From Streptomyces iakyrus (lineage in GTDB: Bacteria > Actinomycetota > Actinomycetes > Streptomycetales > Streptomycetaceae), in NCBI RefSeq assembly GCF_000717055.1, contig NZ_JNXI01000004.1:496001-560000 (forward strand): a DNA stretch of 64,000 bases, written 5' to 3'. The position numbers were made by a program, and so were the translations under genes. The notes below the pieces were generated by a model. The model did not search any database. It saw only the letters and a program-made list of their open reading frames with translations, and was not told where the DNA came from. Positions 16,256 to 24,655 of this stretch are shown piece by piece. Position 1 is the stretch's first letter; each line of letters opens with the position of its first letter.

Positions 16256-18016
16256 TCAGCCGACGTCGAAGACGTTCGGCAGGCGGAGGCGGTACCGGGT
16301 GCGGTCGTGCCGCTTGAACGCCTCCAGCTCGGGGGCCCGGTACAAGGGGGTGACCGTGCAACGCTCGGCGGTCGAGCCGGTCTCTTCCAGGAGGGCGTTG
16401 ACGGCCTGGCGGGCCGAGGAGTTGGCGCCCTCCATGGTGGCCAGGTCGATGGGCACGGCCACGTAGTCGCCGGCCAGGAAGAGGTTGGGGATCCTCGTGG
16501 CCGACCGCGGGCGGTGGTGGAAGGTCCCCACCGGATGGATCAGCAGTTGCTCCTCGTTGACCGGGTGCGGAGTGCCCAGTCCGTCCACGGCCGGATCGAG
16601 GAACCAGGAGTGCAGCACGGAGTCCTTCAGGACCGTACGGCCGCTGTCGTTGAGCGCCGCCTTCAACTGCGCCCACACCTCGCGGGCGACTTCGGTACGG
16701 GTGCACTGCTTGGCCGTCTTGCCGTACAGGATGCCCGGGCGGTCCCACTCGGAGACGTCCACGGACAGGCAGTCCGCGACCGTGCCGTCGCCGAAGTCGG
16801 CCGGGAAGTCGTGGCCCGGCCAGTGCTGGGCCTGGGCGATCGCGGTCAGCGACCACGGGGAGTCGATGAGGTCCAGGTGGCCGTGCAGGATCGGCGTGCG
16901 TTCGGTCAGATAGAACTGGATGCCGGTCATCCAGTCCGTCTCCAGCCGGTCACACGCGGCCAGCTGGGGGTCCGCGGCGCGTACGGCGGAGTTCCAGGTG
17001 CGGCGGGCGTGCTCGACCGGCATCGCCGAGATGTAGTGGTCGGCGGTGACCGTCCGGCGCGTGCCCTGGGGGTCCTCCACCACGGCCCCGGCGATCACAC
17101 CCCCGCCCAGGGTCAGGTCCCGCACGGTCCAGCCGACGCGGAACTCGACCCCGAGTGACTCCAGGTACGTCACCCAGGGGTCGATCCAGGCCTCGTTGGT
17201 GGGCGCGTTGAGGATCCGGTCCAGTGGTCCGTCCGCGCCCCGACCGAGGAGATTGAAGGCGAAGGCCTCCAGCAGGGTGGCGACCGTACGGGTGCTGGCC
17301 TCCTCCGCCTTGGTGGCCGCGATGTTGCGGGTGATGCCGACGGCGAGGATCCGCTGGTAGTCGTAGGACATCCGTCCGGCCCGTACGAAATCCCACCACG
17401 GCGTCCGCTCCCACACCTCGTCACGGCGCTCGTCGCAGCTCGTGAGGAAGACCAGGAAGCGGTTGGCGAAGTAGAGGGCCTCGTGGAGGGGGAGGTTGAA
17501 GGCCGTGTCCAGGACGGAGGTGAAGGCGCGGCGGATCTCGTCGGGGGTGAGTTCGGCCGGGGTGTTGCCGGGCCAGGGGAGCGGTATCCGGATGTCCTCA
17601 CGGCCGCCCGACCGGGCGAACAGCATCTCCTTGGGGGCGACGAGGTTGTCGTGGACGCCGCCCGGGTTGCCGGGGAACGGGATGCGCCGCATGGTGTCGG
17701 GCAGGTTGTGGTAGATGCCGGGGATGAAACGGAAGCCGTGCTCCCCGGGCAGGGGGCGGCGCCCGCCCGTGCCGCTGCCCGGTACGTCCATGCTGCGGGC
17801 CTTGCCGCCCAGCGCCTTGCGCTCGTAGACCGTGACCCGGAAGCCGCGTTCGGCGAGTTCGTGTGCGGCCGTGAGCCCTGCGACGCCCCCGCCCAGTACG
17901 GCCACGCTCTGTGCCACCGCGGCGTTCTCGGCCGAGGCCCGCTGAGCCGTCCCGAGGGCGAGCCCGCCGGTGGCCGCGGCGGTACCCAGGAATCTTCTGC
18001 GCGTGGTGCCGCTCAT
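16256..18016 (-). CDS. Tat-exported FAD-dependent oxidoreductase (hydroxysqualene/phytoene desaturase-like)
   Basis: 586 residues, amine-oxidase/phytoene-desaturase fold. Twin-arginine signal TRRRFLGTAAATGGLALG at residues 5-22, then the dinucleotide loop VAVLGGGVAGLTAAHELAERGFRVTVYER (about 38-66), GGKARS, and a closing flavin segment ATRIPNLFLAGDYVAV with PIDLATMEGANSSARQAVNALL. Similar proteins are annotated as hydroxysqualene dehydroxylases or as outside-of-cell FAD oxidoreductases; the substrate is open. A TTACCG-T-CGGTAA palindrome 10 bp upstream is a likely repressor site. Confidence 0.88.
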   Translation of the reverse strand: MSGTTRRRFLGTAAATGGLALGTAQRASAENAAVAQSVAVLGGGVAGLTAAHELAERGFRVTVYERKALGGKARSMDVPGSGTGGRRPLPGEHGFRFIPGIYHNLPDTMRRIPFPGNPGGVHDNLVAPKEMLFARSGGREDIRIPLPWPGNTPAELTPDEIRRAFTSVLDTAFNLPLHEALYFANRFLVFLTSCDERRDEVWERTPWWDFVRAGRMSYDYQRILAVGITRNIAATKAEEASTRTVATLLEAFAFNLLGRGADGPLDRILNAPTNEAWIDPWVTYLESLGVEFRVGWTVRDLTLGGGVIAGAVVEDPQGTRRTVTADHYISAMPVEHARRTWNSAVRAADPQLAACDRLETDWMTGIQFYLTERTPILHGHLDLIDSPWSLTAIAQAQHWPGHDFPADFGDGTVADCLSVDVSEWDRPGILYGKTAKQCTRTEVAREVWAQLKAALNDSGRTVLKDSVLHSWFLDPAVDGLGTPHPVNEEQLLIHPVGTFHHRPRSATRIPNLFLAGDYVAVPIDLATMEGANSSARQAVNALLEETGSTAERCTVTPLYRAPELEAFKRHDRTRYRLRLPNVFDVG

Positions 18017-18025
18017 CTCTACCCC

Positions 18026-18038
18026 TTACCGTCGGTAA
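18026..18038. promoter_or_regulatory. TTACCG-T-CGGTAA palindrome before oxidoreductase
   Basis: Perfect 13-bp palindrome centred 16 bp before the start codon at 18016, overlapping the leader or promoter. Typical of TetR-family operators; no TetR gene is adjacent. Confidence 0.5.
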
Positions 18039-18192
18039 CATCGGCGCACGAGGATAGGGGCGGGGCGGCCAACCCGGAAGGCGCGACGCGGCCTTGGCTT
18101 GATGCCGCCGCACCCGGCGGCGTGCAGAAGGCCGGGCCACCACAGCCGCCGCGAAGCGCGGCAGGGGGATGTGATGGCCCGGCTGGAGGGGG

Positions 18193-18642
18193 TCAGCGGG
18201 TGAAGGTGACCCGGTGCTCCTTCAGGGAACCGCAGTTGGAGCCGTACACCTGCACGTACGTGTTGGCGATGCTGCCGCCCCAGTCGACGCAGTGGCCCTT
18301 GCCGTAGGCGTACGCCGGTCCGGCGTACGACGTGAACAGGCCCTCGTCGTAGTGGCTCTCCTCGGTGTCCGGCACGTAGATCCAGGCGGACATGTTCACG
18401 GCCGTGCCGGGGTTGTTGCGGATGGTCGCGACGCAGTTCTTGCCGTTGGAGGCGTTGTAGGTCAGGTAGACGGTCCCCAGCGAGCCGACGGTCGCCTTGT
18501 TGACCGTCTTGTAGCTGCTCCCGCAGACCTTCTGCGGTGTGGTGTTGGGCGCCGCTGAGGCCGGCGACGCCAGGGCGGTCATGGTTCCCACCGACAGCGC
18601 CGCCGCGGCGGATGCGGCCAGGACGGAACGGGTGAATCGCAT
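18193..18642 (-). CDS. Secreted protein, spore-associated protein A (SapA)-like
   Basis: 149 residues. Sec signal (MRFTRSVLAASAAAALSVGT, cut near ASPASA-A) and a mature part with four cysteines: KVCGSSYKTVNK, LTYNASNGKNCVATI, GHCVDWGGSI and VYGSNCG. The pattern LGTVYLTYNxxxGKNC and YGSNCG is that of spore-associated protein A of Streptomyces. Probably a surface or spore-coat protein. GGGGGA lies 5 nt before the ATG. Divergent from the zinc-ribbon gene at 18990. Confidence 0.85.
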   Translation of the reverse strand: MRFTRSVLAASAAAALSVGTMTALASPASAAPNTTPQKVCGSSYKTVNKATVGSLGTVYLTYNASNGKNCVATIRNNPGTAVNMSAWIYVPDTEESHYDEGLFTSYAGPAYAYGKGHCVDWGGSIANTYVQVYGSNCGSLKEHRVTFTR

Positions 18643-18989
18643 ATTTCCCCCTTGCAACTCTTCGAGGTGGTTGCTCCTGCATGGTGTGACCCTCGGGGCA
18701 TGCAAAGGGTTGTGCGTCAGTTCGCAGGAAAACCAGGGGAGTTGAGGATGAGCGCGGGCGGAGAGGGCGCGCCGTCACGGTGAGTGCCCGAGCGTTCCCA
18801 CTCCTCGTCCCCTTTATTCGCGGGTCACGTGGGGCACACGCGAGATCCAGAGGATCTGTGCAGGGGTATCACACAGGCTGCACACCGCCCTTCCAAAGTC
18901 TCGTTAGCGTTACGGCTCGATCCCACGTGCGAACGTGACCAGGCCGCGGCCGGCGAGCCGCCGGAACAGCCAGATCGGGAAAACCACAC
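18643..18989. other. 347-bp divergent intergenic region
   Basis: Separates the SapA-like gene from the zinc-ribbon/FHA/kinase genes. No credible CDS. It holds a perfect 15-bp palindrome AGATCC-AGA-GGATCT at 18843-18857 about 130 bp upstream of 18990, followed by GTGCA ... TGCAC arms about 17 bp apart (18858-18885), possibly an operator. Confidence 0.55.
18843..18857. promoter_or_regulatory. AGATCC-AGA-GGATCT palindrome
   Basis: Perfect 6-3-6 inverted repeat in the region upstream of the zinc-ribbon gene. Regulator unknown. Confidence 0.4.
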
Positions 18990-19922
18990 ATGGACTACTG
19001 CTCGTCGTGCCGTCGGCACCTCAACGGCGCCCTGGTCTGCCCGGGGTGCGGCGCCTACGCCCCGGACATCGACCCCCGTGCCGTCGAAGACCGGCCCGGC
19101 CCGGCCCCCGCGCCCGTCACGGCCCCGGGCGGACCGGCCACGTGGGAGTACCCGGCCGCCACCGGAACCTGGCACGACGGCACCCTGTGGGACGAGACCC
19201 GCGCGCGTGCGCAGGAGGGCCCCGGCTCCGGCCCGTCCGACGCGTACGACTCCCCGGACACGGACACGGACACGGCCGCCGACACGGCCGAAGGCTTCAA
19301 GGCCCGGCCGCAGGGGCGGGCGGCCCGGCGTCGCCAGCTGGCCCGCTGGAAGAAGAACCAGCGCCGGGCCGTGGTCGCGACGGCGGTCGCGCTCGTCGGA
19401 GGCGGACTGACCGTCGCCGCGATGAACGGGAACGCCAAGCCCGGCGTGCAGGCGGCCACGACGCCGCAGGACACGACCATGGGCGGCTCCGTGGGAGAGG
19501 CGCCCACGTATGCCGAACCGACCTCCAGGCAGGCCGACACCCCCCGCTCCGAGGCCACCCCCACCGCTCCGTCGCGCGCCGACCGGGCCTCGCGTCACCA
19601 GCAGTCCCGGGCCGCCGACCCCCGCACCGCGCCGGCCGGCACGCGGACGGACGCGGCCGCCGCGCCCCGCGAGCTGCCGCTGACGACCCCGCCCCGGCGC
19701 AAGACCGTCACCGACACCGTCGACACGGCCACCGGCGACGCCGCTTCCGCCGCGTCGGACGCCACCGAGCCGGCGACGGCGCCGGCCGCCGGGTCGGGCT
19801 CGGACGCGCAGCAGCCGACGTCCCCCTCGACACCCCCGCCCGCGGCGAGCACTCCGCCCGAGACGTCTCCCTCGGACACCAAGCCCAAGGAACTCTGCCT
19901 GCTGGTCATCTGCCTCGGCTGA
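18990..19922 (+). CDS. Zinc-ribbon, single-pass membrane protein
   Basis: 310 residues, unknown function. Residues 1-20 are a zinc ribbon: MDYCSSCRRHLNGALVCPGC with CxxC ... CxxC. A basic helix RWKKNQRRAVVATAVALVGGGLTVAAM around 125-150 is the one membrane segment; the remaining 160 residues are Thr/Ser/Pro/Ala-rich and probably extracytoplasmic, ending PKELCLLVICLG with two cysteines. The layout (cytoplasmic ribbon, TM, disordered tail) suggests a signalling or cell-envelope protein. It is followed, same strand, by the FHA and kinase genes with a 205-bp gap, so a common pathway is plausible but not proven. Confidence 0.7.
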   Translation: MDYCSSCRRHLNGALVCPGCGAYAPDIDPRAVEDRPGPAPAPVTAPGGPATWEYPAATGTWHDGTLWDETRARAQEGPGSGPSDAYDSPDTDTDTAADTAEGFKARPQGRAARRRQLARWKKNQRRAVVATAVALVGGGLTVAAMNGNAKPGVQAATTPQDTTMGGSVGEAPTYAEPTSRQADTPRSEATPTAPSRADRASRHQQSRAADPRTAPAGTRTDAAAAPRELPLTTPPRRKTVTDTVDTATGDAASAASDATEPATAPAAGSGSDAQQPTSPSTPPPAASTPPETSPSDTKPKELCLLVICLG

Positions 19923-20127
19923 GGGCACGCGGCCGCCGGTAACCGGTGGCCGCGCGCAGCCGCCCCGCAGGACCGGAACCGTGAGGACCCGTACGACCGT
20001 CTCCGAGCTCGTCGCGCAGCGCCGGGAAACCGCCCCCCGAGGCGGCCCCGCCGGCTCCGCGGCAAGCGGAAGCCGACCGTACAATCCTCGCGACCAAATC
20101 GGGGGCGACATCAGCGGGGGAGTCCGC

Positions 20128-20925
20128 GTGGAAACGATCATCGTGCAGTTGCCCGGCACCACCCAGTGGGGTGCGGAGGAGACGGGCAGTCCCGAACTGA
20201 TCCACCTGGGACCGGGGGACATCGCGGACTTCGGACGCGGCGGAGCGGGAGTGCGTATCGTGCTCACCGACCCCGGAATCTCCCGCCGGGCCGGGCAACT
20301 GGAAGCAGCGGGCGACTACTGGCGGCTGTCCAACTTCAGCCGCAGCGTGTCGTACGTGGTGGAGAACCTGGAGGGGGCGGGCGAGTACCTCACCGTCGCA
20401 CCCGGGCGGCTCGGGGCGCCCGTGCCCTTCGAGTTCTCCCGTGTGGTGCTGCCCGCTCTGTCCGGCACCGCCACCTTCAAGGTGTTCGCACCCCAGCACG
20501 CCTATCTCGGCGAGCAGTCGGTCCCCGGCGGCGGCGAACAGACCGTCCACCCCTTCGCCCTGGACCCGACGTCGAAGTACTTCCTCGTCCTGGTCGCCCT
20601 GTGCGAACCCCGCCTGCGCGACCCCTCCGACGCGGCACTGCCCGGCGTCGGCCAGATCGTGGAGCGGCTGCGGCCCCTGGAGTCCTGCCGGGACCTGACC
20701 CGCTCCGCGGTCAACTACCACATCGACTACCTGGCCTTCGCCAAACTGCGCCTGGACCTCGGCGAGGAAGCGGCGACCGCGGCCGACGGCGGCCGCACCG
20801 GCGCCAAGCGCACCCGGCTCGCCTCCGTCGCCCTGCGCTTTGGTCTGGTCGGTGAGGAGCACCTCGGCCTGCTGCCGCCCCGCGGTGCGGCCCGCCTCAC
20901 CGACCAGCAGGAGGCCCGCGCATGA
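20128..20925 (+). CDS. FHA-domain protein
   Basis: 265 residues. The region from about 25 to 115 has an FHA pattern: LIHLGPGDIADFGRGG, VRIVLTDPGISRRAGQLE, YWRLSNFSRSVSYVVENLEG. The conserved GxGRG-like turn, S-R-x and N-x-S motifs are the phosphothreonine-binding features. The C-terminal part (FVLVALCEPRLRD, ARSAVNYHIDYLAFAKLRL) is helical and unfamiliar. GTG 20128 follows GGGGGAG with 6-nt spacing; the frame is open to 19981 but upstream codons are not conserved-looking. Its stop overlaps the kinase start (ATGA), pointing to a phospho-reader/kinase pair. Confidence 0.78.
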   Translation: METIIVQLPGTTQWGAEETGSPELIHLGPGDIADFGRGGAGVRIVLTDPGISRRAGQLEAAGDYWRLSNFSRSVSYVVENLEGAGEYLTVAPGRLGAPVPFEFSRVVLPALSGTATFKVFAPQHAYLGEQSVPGGGEQTVHPFALDPTSKYFLVLVALCEPRLRDPSDAALPGVGQIVERLRPLESCRDLTRSAVNYHIDYLAFAKLRLDLGEEAATAADGGRTGAKRTRLASVALRFGLVGEEHLGLLPPRGAARLTDQQEARA

Positions 20926-22481
20926 CGACGCCCGAGGAACGGGACGACGAACTGGAAGCGCCCCGCCCGCCTGGGCTGCCGGAGGGCTTCCGCATCGAGG
21001 GCTGGGAAGTGGGCGCGGTCATCGGCTCCGGCGGCTGGGGAACCGTGTACGAGGCCCGGACGGTCACCGACGGCTCGCCCGTCGCCGTGAAGGTGCTCCC
21101 GACCGGAGCCCTGGGGCCCGGGCAGCGCGCGGCGCTCGGTGAACTCGTGGCGCGCGAGGTCCGGTTCAGCGCGGAGGCCGACCACCCCCACCTCGTCCGC
21201 ACCCACGCCGTGTGCACCGTCGAGGTGCCGGAACTGCCCGCCCTGGACGGCGCCATCGCGCTGGTCATGGACCGGGCCGAGGCCAGCCTGAAAGACGTAC
21301 TGGACGCCGCCGGGACGGGCGGGCCGATCGCGGACGCCGACCGCGTCCTGCGCGGAGTCGCCGCCGGACTGGCCCACATGCACGACGCCGGCTGGGTGCA
21401 CGGCGACCTCAAACCCGCCAACGTGCTGCTGGGCCCCGACGGCGAGGTGTGGCTGGCCGACTTCGGTCTCGCCGCCGAACTCGACGGCACCCACGCCCAC
21501 TTGCCGCCGCTCGGCACCCTCGACCACCTGCCGCCCGAGTGGTGGTCCCAGCGCACCGGCACCCAGGGCGCCGTCGTCCGGCCCACCGCCGACATCTGGG
21601 CCTTCGGCGTCCTCGCCCACCAGGTCCTCACCGGCGGACTCCACCCCTTCCCGGGCGCGACGGCCCGGGCCCGCTCGCTCGTCGCCCAGACCTACGCACG
21701 CGGCACCGCGCCCCTGCGGCTCGACGCCGGCCTCGACGAGGACATGCGCCGCCTGATCGCCGACTGCCTGGCCCCGGACCACGCCGCCCGGCTCCCGCAC
21801 ACGGCCGGCAGCGTCGCCGCCCGGGTCGAGGCCGTCACCGCCGGTCCGCACCGCCGCCGAAGACGGATGCCCGTTCTCGCAGCCGGGCTCGTCGTCCTGA
21901 CCGCCGCCGCGGCCGCCGGGGCGGCACTGCTCGGTGGCGGAGGCGAAGGCGGCCTCACCCAGGACGACGAACGCGACAGGGGCACCCCCACGGTCACCGG
22001 TACACCCAGCCCGCTCGCCGGTGAGATCCCCGAGAACTCCGACGTACCCGAGGCGCTGCGCCCCGTCATCGCCCGCGCGGCCCACCGCTGCACAGACGAG
22101 GAGATCACGCCCGCCCTGCTCGCCGCGCTGATCAAGGCGGAGAGCGACTTCGACCCCAAGGCCTCCCGCCCGGAGAGCGAGGAGTACGGCATCGCCATGT
22201 GGACACCGTCGGTGTTCCGGGCGTGGGCCGTCGACGGGGACGGCGACGGCGACAAGGACCACATGTCGCCACCGGACGCGATCTCCACCATGAGCCTGTA
22301 CGTGTGCTGGCTCGACCAGCGCTTCAAGCAGGCGGGGCTGCCGAAGAAGGACCTGCCCGCGCTCGTCGCGGCCGGCTACCGCACCAGTGACCGCACGGTC
22401 ATCGAGGAGCGGGGCGTGCCGGAGCGGGTGCGGCCGCACGTGGACAAGGTGATGCGCTACCTCGCCGAGTACGAGGGCTGA
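20922..22481 (+). CDS. Ser/Thr protein kinase fused to extracytoplasmic lytic-transglycosylase-like domain
   Basis: 519 residues in two parts. Kinase, residues 28-300: glycine loop IGSGGWG (34-40), VAVK Lys57, catalytic loop HGDLKPAN (160-167; His-Gly-Asp, not HRD), DFG 180-182, PPEWW and DIWAFGVL. Membrane helix 316-337. Outside part, about 370-519: ITPALLAALIKAESDFDPKA with Glu407, then EYGIAMWTPSVF and a C-terminal VDKVMRYLAEYEG, which match the SLT/goose-lysozyme-like fold. This suggests sensing or cutting peptidoglycan coupled to phosphorylation. Coupled (ATGA) to the FHA gene. Whether the SLT half is catalytic or a ligand-binding domain is open. Confidence 0.85.
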   Translation: MTTPEERDDELEAPRPPGLPEGFRIEGWEVGAVIGSGGWGTVYEARTVTDGSPVAVKVLPTGALGPGQRAALGELVAREVRFSAEADHPHLVRTHAVCTVEVPELPALDGAIALVMDRAEASLKDVLDAAGTGGPIADADRVLRGVAAGLAHMHDAGWVHGDLKPANVLLGPDGEVWLADFGLAAELDGTHAHLPPLGTLDHLPPEWWSQRTGTQGAVVRPTADIWAFGVLAHQVLTGGLHPFPGATARARSLVAQTYARGTAPLRLDAGLDEDMRRLIADCLAPDHAARLPHTAGSVAARVEAVTAGPHRRRRRMPVLAAGLVVLTAAAAAGAALLGGGGEGGLTQDDERDRGTPTVTGTPSPLAGEIPENSDVPEALRPVIARAAHRCTDEEITPALLAALIKAESDFDPKASRPESEEYGIAMWTPSVFRAWAVDGDGDGDKDHMSPPDAISTMSLYVCWLDQRFKQAGLPKKDLPALVAAGYRTSDRTVIEERGVPERVRPHVDKVMRYLAEYEG

Positions 22482-22493
22482 GCGGCACGAACG

Positions 22494-22531
22494 CGAGCGG
22501 TGGACGGAGCCGCAGCCCCGCCCACCGCTCG
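22494..22531. terminator. Bidirectional hairpin between kinase and serine hydrolase genes
   Basis: Arms CGAGCGGTGG (22494-22503) and CCACCGCTCG (22522-22531), 10-bp perfect stem, 18-nt loop, in the 63-bp gap between convergent genes. No U-tract, as usual in actinobacteria. Confidence 0.65.
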
Positions 22532-22544
22532 TCCCCCGTTCCCG

Positions 22545-23729
22545 TCACGGCCGCGGCGAGCCGCACTCCGGGACGTTCGGCAGCCGGTTGTCCGGCGAGC
22601 TGATGTAGATGTTGGAGATGTAGCCCCCGTACTGGGGCAGATAGGCCCACCAGTCGTTGGTGTAGGGCGGCACACTGACCACCTCGCCCCGGGTCTGGCA
22701 GCCGACCAGCACCTCGACACCGGCGGGGAGCCGGGTGATCCGCTCGTCGCCCGTGGCCGGTCCCCTGCGGACGTTGACGAGTTCCCCCCAGGTGCCGAAC
22801 CAGGTCCCGGAGGGCCGTACCCCGCCCGGCACGTTCAGCGAGCGGGTCAGCCGGCCGATGTCGGTGTAGGCCTTGCCGTACGTCGTGCCGGTCGCGTGCA
22901 GGGTCAGTACGGCCACGATCGTGCGGTCGTTCGCGCCCACCGTGCCGGTGGTGTGCAGCGCGGGGCGGGTGAGGTCTACGGCGGCCGCACGGGGAGCGGC
23001 GGCCGTCTGCGCGGCCGTCTCCGCGGGCGTCGCCTGGGAGCCGCACGTGCCCTTGGCGAACTTCCCGGACCAGCCCTGCTTGACCGCCCAGGGCCGGTCG
23101 AACGACCCGGCGATGCCGAAGTGCTGGTCGAAGTGGTCGGTGGCCGAACAACGGGTGGAGCGGCTCAGGTTGTCCATGATGAAGGTGCGGACGGGCGCGG
23201 GTGCCTTCTCCAGGATGTACCGGTAGACGGCCACCGTGTCCCGGGCGGACATGGCCGTGTAGCCCCAGAACCCCGGGTACTCGGCGGGCGGTGCCACCGT
23301 GTCTCGCAGACCGACCTCGGGCCGGTCGAGCATCCGCTTGATGATCGCGGAGCCGCCGTACGTCGACCAGTAGTGGTTCGCGGCGTCGTCGTCGCTGCCG
23401 CGCAGCATCGATTCCAGCCGGGCACGGTCGGCCGCGGGGATGACGTAGTCGGGCCCCCGGTCCCACAGGAAGTCCAGCGCCAGCAGAAGTTTGACGACCG
23501 ACGCCGACCGGAACTGCGCACTGTCGTTGACCTGTTCGGTGAACGTGCCGGTCTGGCGGTCGAAGACGGCGACGCCGGCGGTGACACCGGGCGGAATCTG
23601 GGCCGCTGCGGAGCTCTTGATGGCGCCGGCCGCCCCTTCCGTCCGGGGGTGTGCCGCGGCACCGCTCGTGAGTGCCGCGACCGTGACGACGGCCGCGAGC
23701 GCGGCGGCGCCGCGCAGGAGCATGCGCAT
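22545..23729 (-). CDS. Exported serine hydrolase (beta-lactamase-like) with C-terminal SH3-like region
   Basis: 394 residues. Signal peptide MRMLLRGAAALAAVVTVAALTSGAAAHP. Serine-hydrolase domain: S-x-x-K in RSASVVKLLLALDFLW, SDDDAANHYW resembling the second motif, and KQGW as the third (K-T-G variant). A tail around residues 300-394 (GVEVLVGCQTRGEVV, NDWWAYLPQYGGYISNIYIS) looks like an SH3-type repeat. Related streptomycete proteins are penicillin-binding-like. Likely cell-wall associated; substrate unknown. Confidence 0.78.
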   Translation of the reverse strand: MRMLLRGAAALAAVVTVAALTSGAAAHPRTEGAAGAIKSSAAAQIPPGVTAGVAVFDRQTGTFTEQVNDSAQFRSASVVKLLLALDFLWDRGPDYVIPAADRARLESMLRGSDDDAANHYWSTYGGSAIIKRMLDRPEVGLRDTVAPPAEYPGFWGYTAMSARDTVAVYRYILEKAPAPVRTFIMDNLSRSTRCSATDHFDQHFGIAGSFDRPWAVKQGWSGKFAKGTCGSQATPAETAAQTAAAPRAAAVDLTRPALHTTGTVGANDRTIVAVLTLHATGTTYGKAYTDIGRLTRSLNVPGGVRPSGTWFGTWGELVNVRRGPATGDERITRLPAGVEVLVGCQTRGEVVSVPPYTNDWWAYLPQYGGYISNIYISSPDNRLPNVPECGSPRP

Positions 23730-23810
23730 GGTTGCCCTTCCTGGATGGCCCGGTTGTCCGACGGGACCTCGGCCCGCGGCAACGGTATGAGCCCGGGCGG
23801 GGCGGGCGCT

Positions 23811-23826
23811 CCTGACGGATGTCAGG
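23811..23826. promoter_or_regulatory. CCTGAC-GGAT-GTCAGG inverted repeat, site 1
   Basis: Perfect 6-4-6 inverted repeat in the 268-bp divergent region between the serine hydrolase and the secreted protein. Its near copy lies 55 bp further on. Confidence 0.55.
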
Positions 23827-23865
23827 GCAACCGGGGAGCGGGCGACCTGCGGCTTCGGCTTCGAT

Positions 23866-23881
23866 CCTGATAGATGTCAGG
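23866..23881. promoter_or_regulatory. CCTGAT-AGAT-GTCAGG inverted repeat, site 2
   Basis: Differs from site 1 by one base in the arm and one in the spacer. Start-to-start distance 55 bp. Two such copies in one divergent promoter region suggest a dimeric regulator binding in cooperation. Confidence 0.55.
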
Positions 23882-23997
23882 TGTCGGTGGTGGGGTGACG
23901 ACCCTTACGGTCACGACAGCGGGCGGCGGCCGGCACGGGGGCCGGCCGCCGCGCACGACCCGACCACCCCACGGCACACGAAAACGAAAGAGGGCTC

Positions 23998-24447
23998 ATG
24001 AGCCGCCGATCACTCACGACACTGCTGGCCGCGGGGGGCGCCGCCGCGGTGATGGCGCTCCTTCCGGCCTCCGCCCACGCCCAGGCGTTCTCGGGCGGCA
24101 ACTACGGGCTCTACGGGCAGGAGGGCCAGTACCCCACCACCTCGTTCTGCTCGGGCACGTTCCGGCAGATCGGAGCCACCAAGTACTTCGAAGGCATGGC
24201 ACTGAAGTACTTCTACTCCGACAAGTGCGGCTCGTTCGCCCGGATCGAGAACTCCCGGCCCGGCTGCGCGGCCGTACTGCAGCGTTCCAACAACGGCACG
24301 GGCCGCAACGACGGCTGGGTCTCCGAGACGGTGGACTCCGGCATCAACTACGCCTACACGCAGATGGGCAACAACCTCAACGGCCGCGTCTCGCGCGCCG
24401 TGCTCTCGTGCGACGGCCACGACCTGGTGAACACCGCCTGGTACTGA
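23998..24447 (+). CDS. Secreted protein, DUF2690-like
   Basis: 149 residues with a Sec signal (MSRRSLTTLLAAGGAAAVMALLPASAHA, cleavage at AHA-Q). Mature part has four cysteines and the motif SDKCGSFARIENSRPGC then GINYAYTQMGNNLNGRVSRAVLSCDG and a final NTAWY. This resembles DUF2690-type secreted proteins of streptomycetes with YTKMGNNLNGRVSRA. Role unknown, likely extracellular. AAAGAGG lies 8 nt before ATG. Two palindromes upstream may control it. Confidence 0.75.
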   Translation: MSRRSLTTLLAAGGAAAVMALLPASAHAQAFSGGNYGLYGQEGQYPTTSFCSGTFRQIGATKYFEGMALKYFYSDKCGSFARIENSRPGCAAVLQRSNNGTGRNDGWVSETVDSGINYAYTQMGNNLNGRVSRAVLSCDGHDLVNTAWY

Positions 24448-24462
24448 GCCGCACCACGGCCC

Positions 24463-24512
24463 ACACGCCAGCGGCGGACCACCGGATGCGCGGTGGTCCG
24501 CCGCAGGCGTGT
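24463..24512 (+). terminator. Strong terminator after secreted protein gene
   Basis: Stem ACACGCC-A-GCGGCGGACCACCG pairs with CGGTGGTCCGCCGC-A-GGCGTGT around a 6-nt loop (24485-24490): 21 pairs with one A/A mismatch. It begins 16 bp after the stop at 24447. Confidence 0.8.
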
Positions 24513-24655
24513 CCGGACGGTGGCGAGGCACGGCCGGAAACCGCTCGACGGCCGGCGCGGTCCCTGTCTACGATCCGTCGCGCGGCATCGCGTGCCGGTC
24601 ACCGTCCGGGTGAGGCATGGAGGCGCCGCGGAGATGCCCGTGGAGGCATTCAACC

